A stretch of DNA of 64,000 nt from Lachnospiraceae bacterium (GTDB taxonomy: Bacteria > Bacillota > Clostridia > Lachnospirales > Lachnospiraceae). Numbering within the stretch: the stretch's first letter is position 1; each line of letters begins with the position of its first letter. Location of the stretch: positions 1-64,000 of the forward strand of contig JAQXLY010000054.1 in the NCBI GenBank assembly GCA_029012365.1. The letters are read 5' to 3'. The notes below the pieces were generated by a model. The model saw nothing but the letters and a program-made list of their open reading frames with translations, made no database searches and had not been told where the DNA came from. Below, one piece after another: positions 62,633 through 64,000 of this stretch. The translations under genes were made by a program, and so were the position numbers.

Positions 62633-64000
62633 ATGGAGCTTTTACATATGAATGCAGCGGAGCTTTCCGGGACAATCAAAAGCGGAGCAGTCAGCGTAGA
62701 AGAAGCAGTTACATGCTACAGAGACAGGATTGCCGGGACAGAGGCGAAAATCGGTGCCTTTTTGACGATAGAGGATATGCAGCTGGAACAGCGAATCAAT
62801 GAGGTACAGAAGGGTATCCGGGGAGGGCGTTATACCGGTCCGCTTGCGGGGGTGCCGCTTGCGGTAAAGGATAACATTTGCACCAAAGGCTTACGGACAA
62901 CCTGTGCTTCTAAAATGCTTGAAAACTTTATTCCGACCTATCATGCCACTGTGATAGAGCGGCTTGAGGCTGCGGGCATGATTGTACTCGGAAAGACCAA
63001 TATGGATGAATTTGCCATGGGAAGTACAACAGAGACATCTGCATTTCAGACAACAAGAAATCCGTGGAATGAGGAGTATGTACCCGGCGGCTCGTCAGGA
63101 GGCTCCTGTGCGGCAGTGGCGGCAGGAGAGGTGCCTTTGGCACTTGGCTCCGATACCGGCGGTTCCGTAAGGCAGCCTGCGGCATACTGCGGGGTGGCGG
63201 GATTAAAACCGACCTATGGAAGAATATCAAGATATGGGCTGATTGCTTATGCTTCCTCTATGGACCAGATAGGGCCGGTGGGAAGAACGGCGGCAGAGTG
63301 CAGAGCCTTATACGAGTGCATTGCAGGCTTTGATGAAAAGGATGCTGCGACGGCAAAGAGACAAGTGCAGAAAACATTCGGAGACGGTAAAAATGTGACG
63401 ACGGAAGAACGGCTTGAACGAATCAAAGGGATGCGGTTTGCAGTACCGGGGGAATATTTCGGAGAGGGTACAGGCACCGAGGTTCGTGAGGCGGTAGAAA
63501 AGGCAGCGGCTTTGCTTGCACAAAACGGTGCCGTTGTGGAGGAGATATGCCTGCCGATGACAGAGTATGCCGTAGCGGCTTACTATATTATTGCCTGTGC
63601 CGAAGCGAGCTCCAATTTGTCCCGCTTTGACGGTGTAAAATACGGCTATCGTACCAAAGAGGCAGAGAATCTGCATGAGCTGTATAAAAAAAGCCGTTCG
63701 GAGGGCTTCGGGGAGGAGGTAAAGCGCAGAATAATGCTGGGGGCCTTTGCGTTAAGCGAGGGGTATTATGATGCGTATTATTTGAAGGCGTTGAAGGTAA
63801 GGCGTTTAATTAAAGAAGAATTTGACAAGGTATTTTCTTCTTATGACTGTATTTTATCACCGACTGCACCGTCTACCGCACCGAAATCCGGAACAAGCCT
63901 GTCTAATCCGCTTCAGATGTATTTAGGGGACGCGGATACGGTTGCGGTAAATCTGGCAGGACTTCCTGCAATCAGTGTGCCGTGTGGGTTTGATAAGGCA
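62633..64000 (+). CDS. gatA: Asp/Glu-tRNA amidotransferase subunit A (partial, runs off window)
   Basis: 456 codons are visible from ATG 62633 (GGAGGGG at 62621-62627), open to the window edge. The amidase signature is intact: Lys79 in PLAVKDNICTKG, Ser154 in GGSSGGS and Ser178 in GSDTGGSVRQPA, at the same positions as in the S. aureus enzyme. It frees ammonia from glutamine for transfer to misacylated Glu-tRNA(Gln). About 30 residues should remain beyond the edge, with gatB expected next. Confidence 0.95.
   Translation, partial: MELLHMNAAELSGTIKSGAVSVEEAVTCYRDRIAGTEAKIGAFLTIEDMQLEQRINEVQKGIRGGRYTGPLAGVPLAVKDNICTKGLRTTCASKMLENFIPTYHATVIERLEAAGMIVLGKTNMDEFAMGSTTETSAFQTTRNPWNEEYVPGGSSGGSCAAVAAGEVPLALGSDTGGSVRQPAAYCGVAGLKPTYGRISRYGLIAYASSMDQIGPVGRTAAECRALYECIAGFDEKDAATAKRQVQKTFGDGKNVTTEERLERIKGMRFAVPGEYFGEGTGTEVREAVEKAAALLAQNGAVVEEICLPMTEYAVAAYYIIACAEASSNLSRFDGVKYGYRTKEAENLHELYKKSRSEGFGEEVKRRIMLGAFALSEGYYDAYYLKALKVRRLIKEEFDKVFSSYDCILSPTAPSTAPKSGTSLSNPLQMYLGDADTVAVNLAGLPAISVPCGFDKA

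Overview
The window comes from a low-to-moderate GC Gram-positive anaerobe of the Clostridia, most likely a gut-type Lachnospiraceae. This is an inference from protein families and style: strong AGGAGG ribosome sites, frequent GTG and TTG starts, glycan-foraging genes, a cellobiose phosphorylase under a LacI regulator, an Mrp/NBP35 protein fused to a NifX-like domain, a RACo-type ASKHA protein, BspA/InlB-repeat surface proteins and a Gram-positive Tad-like cluster. I saw no rRNA, tRNA or CRISPR array.

Layout. 1-1200 is a scar: the start of an IS630-type transposase (minus strand), a 5'-truncated KilA-N gene and a receiver-domain fragment. 1559-10191 is a carbohydrate block: a GH43 enzyme, a polysaccharide deacetylase, then a six-gene catabolic operon (two MDR dehydrogenases, UxaB-like reductase, UxaA-like dehydratase, amidohydrolase-2 lactonase candidate, FucU-type mutarotase) closed by a terminator. 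10264-14020 holds a GH94 phosphorylase divergent from a LacI regulator with clear promoters and operators. 14041-20362 holds a broken azlC with intact azlD, an HD-GYP protein, a Dabb protein, Mrp/NBP35, a RACo-like protein and a PrsA-like lipoprotein. A convergent LysR gene and large purL follow.

25348-31270 is an accessory patch: a 293-bp nested palindrome with terminal inverted repeats and a 7-bp target duplication, a Phd/PIN toxin-antitoxin pair, a PTS EIIC-like protein, a DeoR regulator with a 14-bp operator palindrome, a 63-bp tandem repeat, a RelE-type pair and a lipoprotein gene interrupted by an in-frame TAG. 31271-41966 is mostly housekeeping: ABC-F ATPase, beta-CASP hydrolase, HAD phosphatase, M32 carboxypeptidase, enolase, a small unknown protein and a Ca-type P-ATPase.

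42233-51017 is a compact Tad-like machine: three MinD/ParA-like proteins lacking a normal Walker A lysine motif, a SAF-domain membrane protein, a CpaF ATPase, one protein that appears to join TadB and TadC, and six small single-membrane-segment proteins that include two paralogous pairs. No Flp pilin or prepilin peptidase is present. This is the best candidate for a poorly described system.

51073-59630 carries an IrrE-like peptidase remnant, a DUF6273 lipoprotein bracketed by near-identical terminators, and a 2124-residue repeat protein. 59639-64000 returns to core genes: a split ThrE exporter, a histidine phosphatase, rlmH, gatC and the start of gatA.
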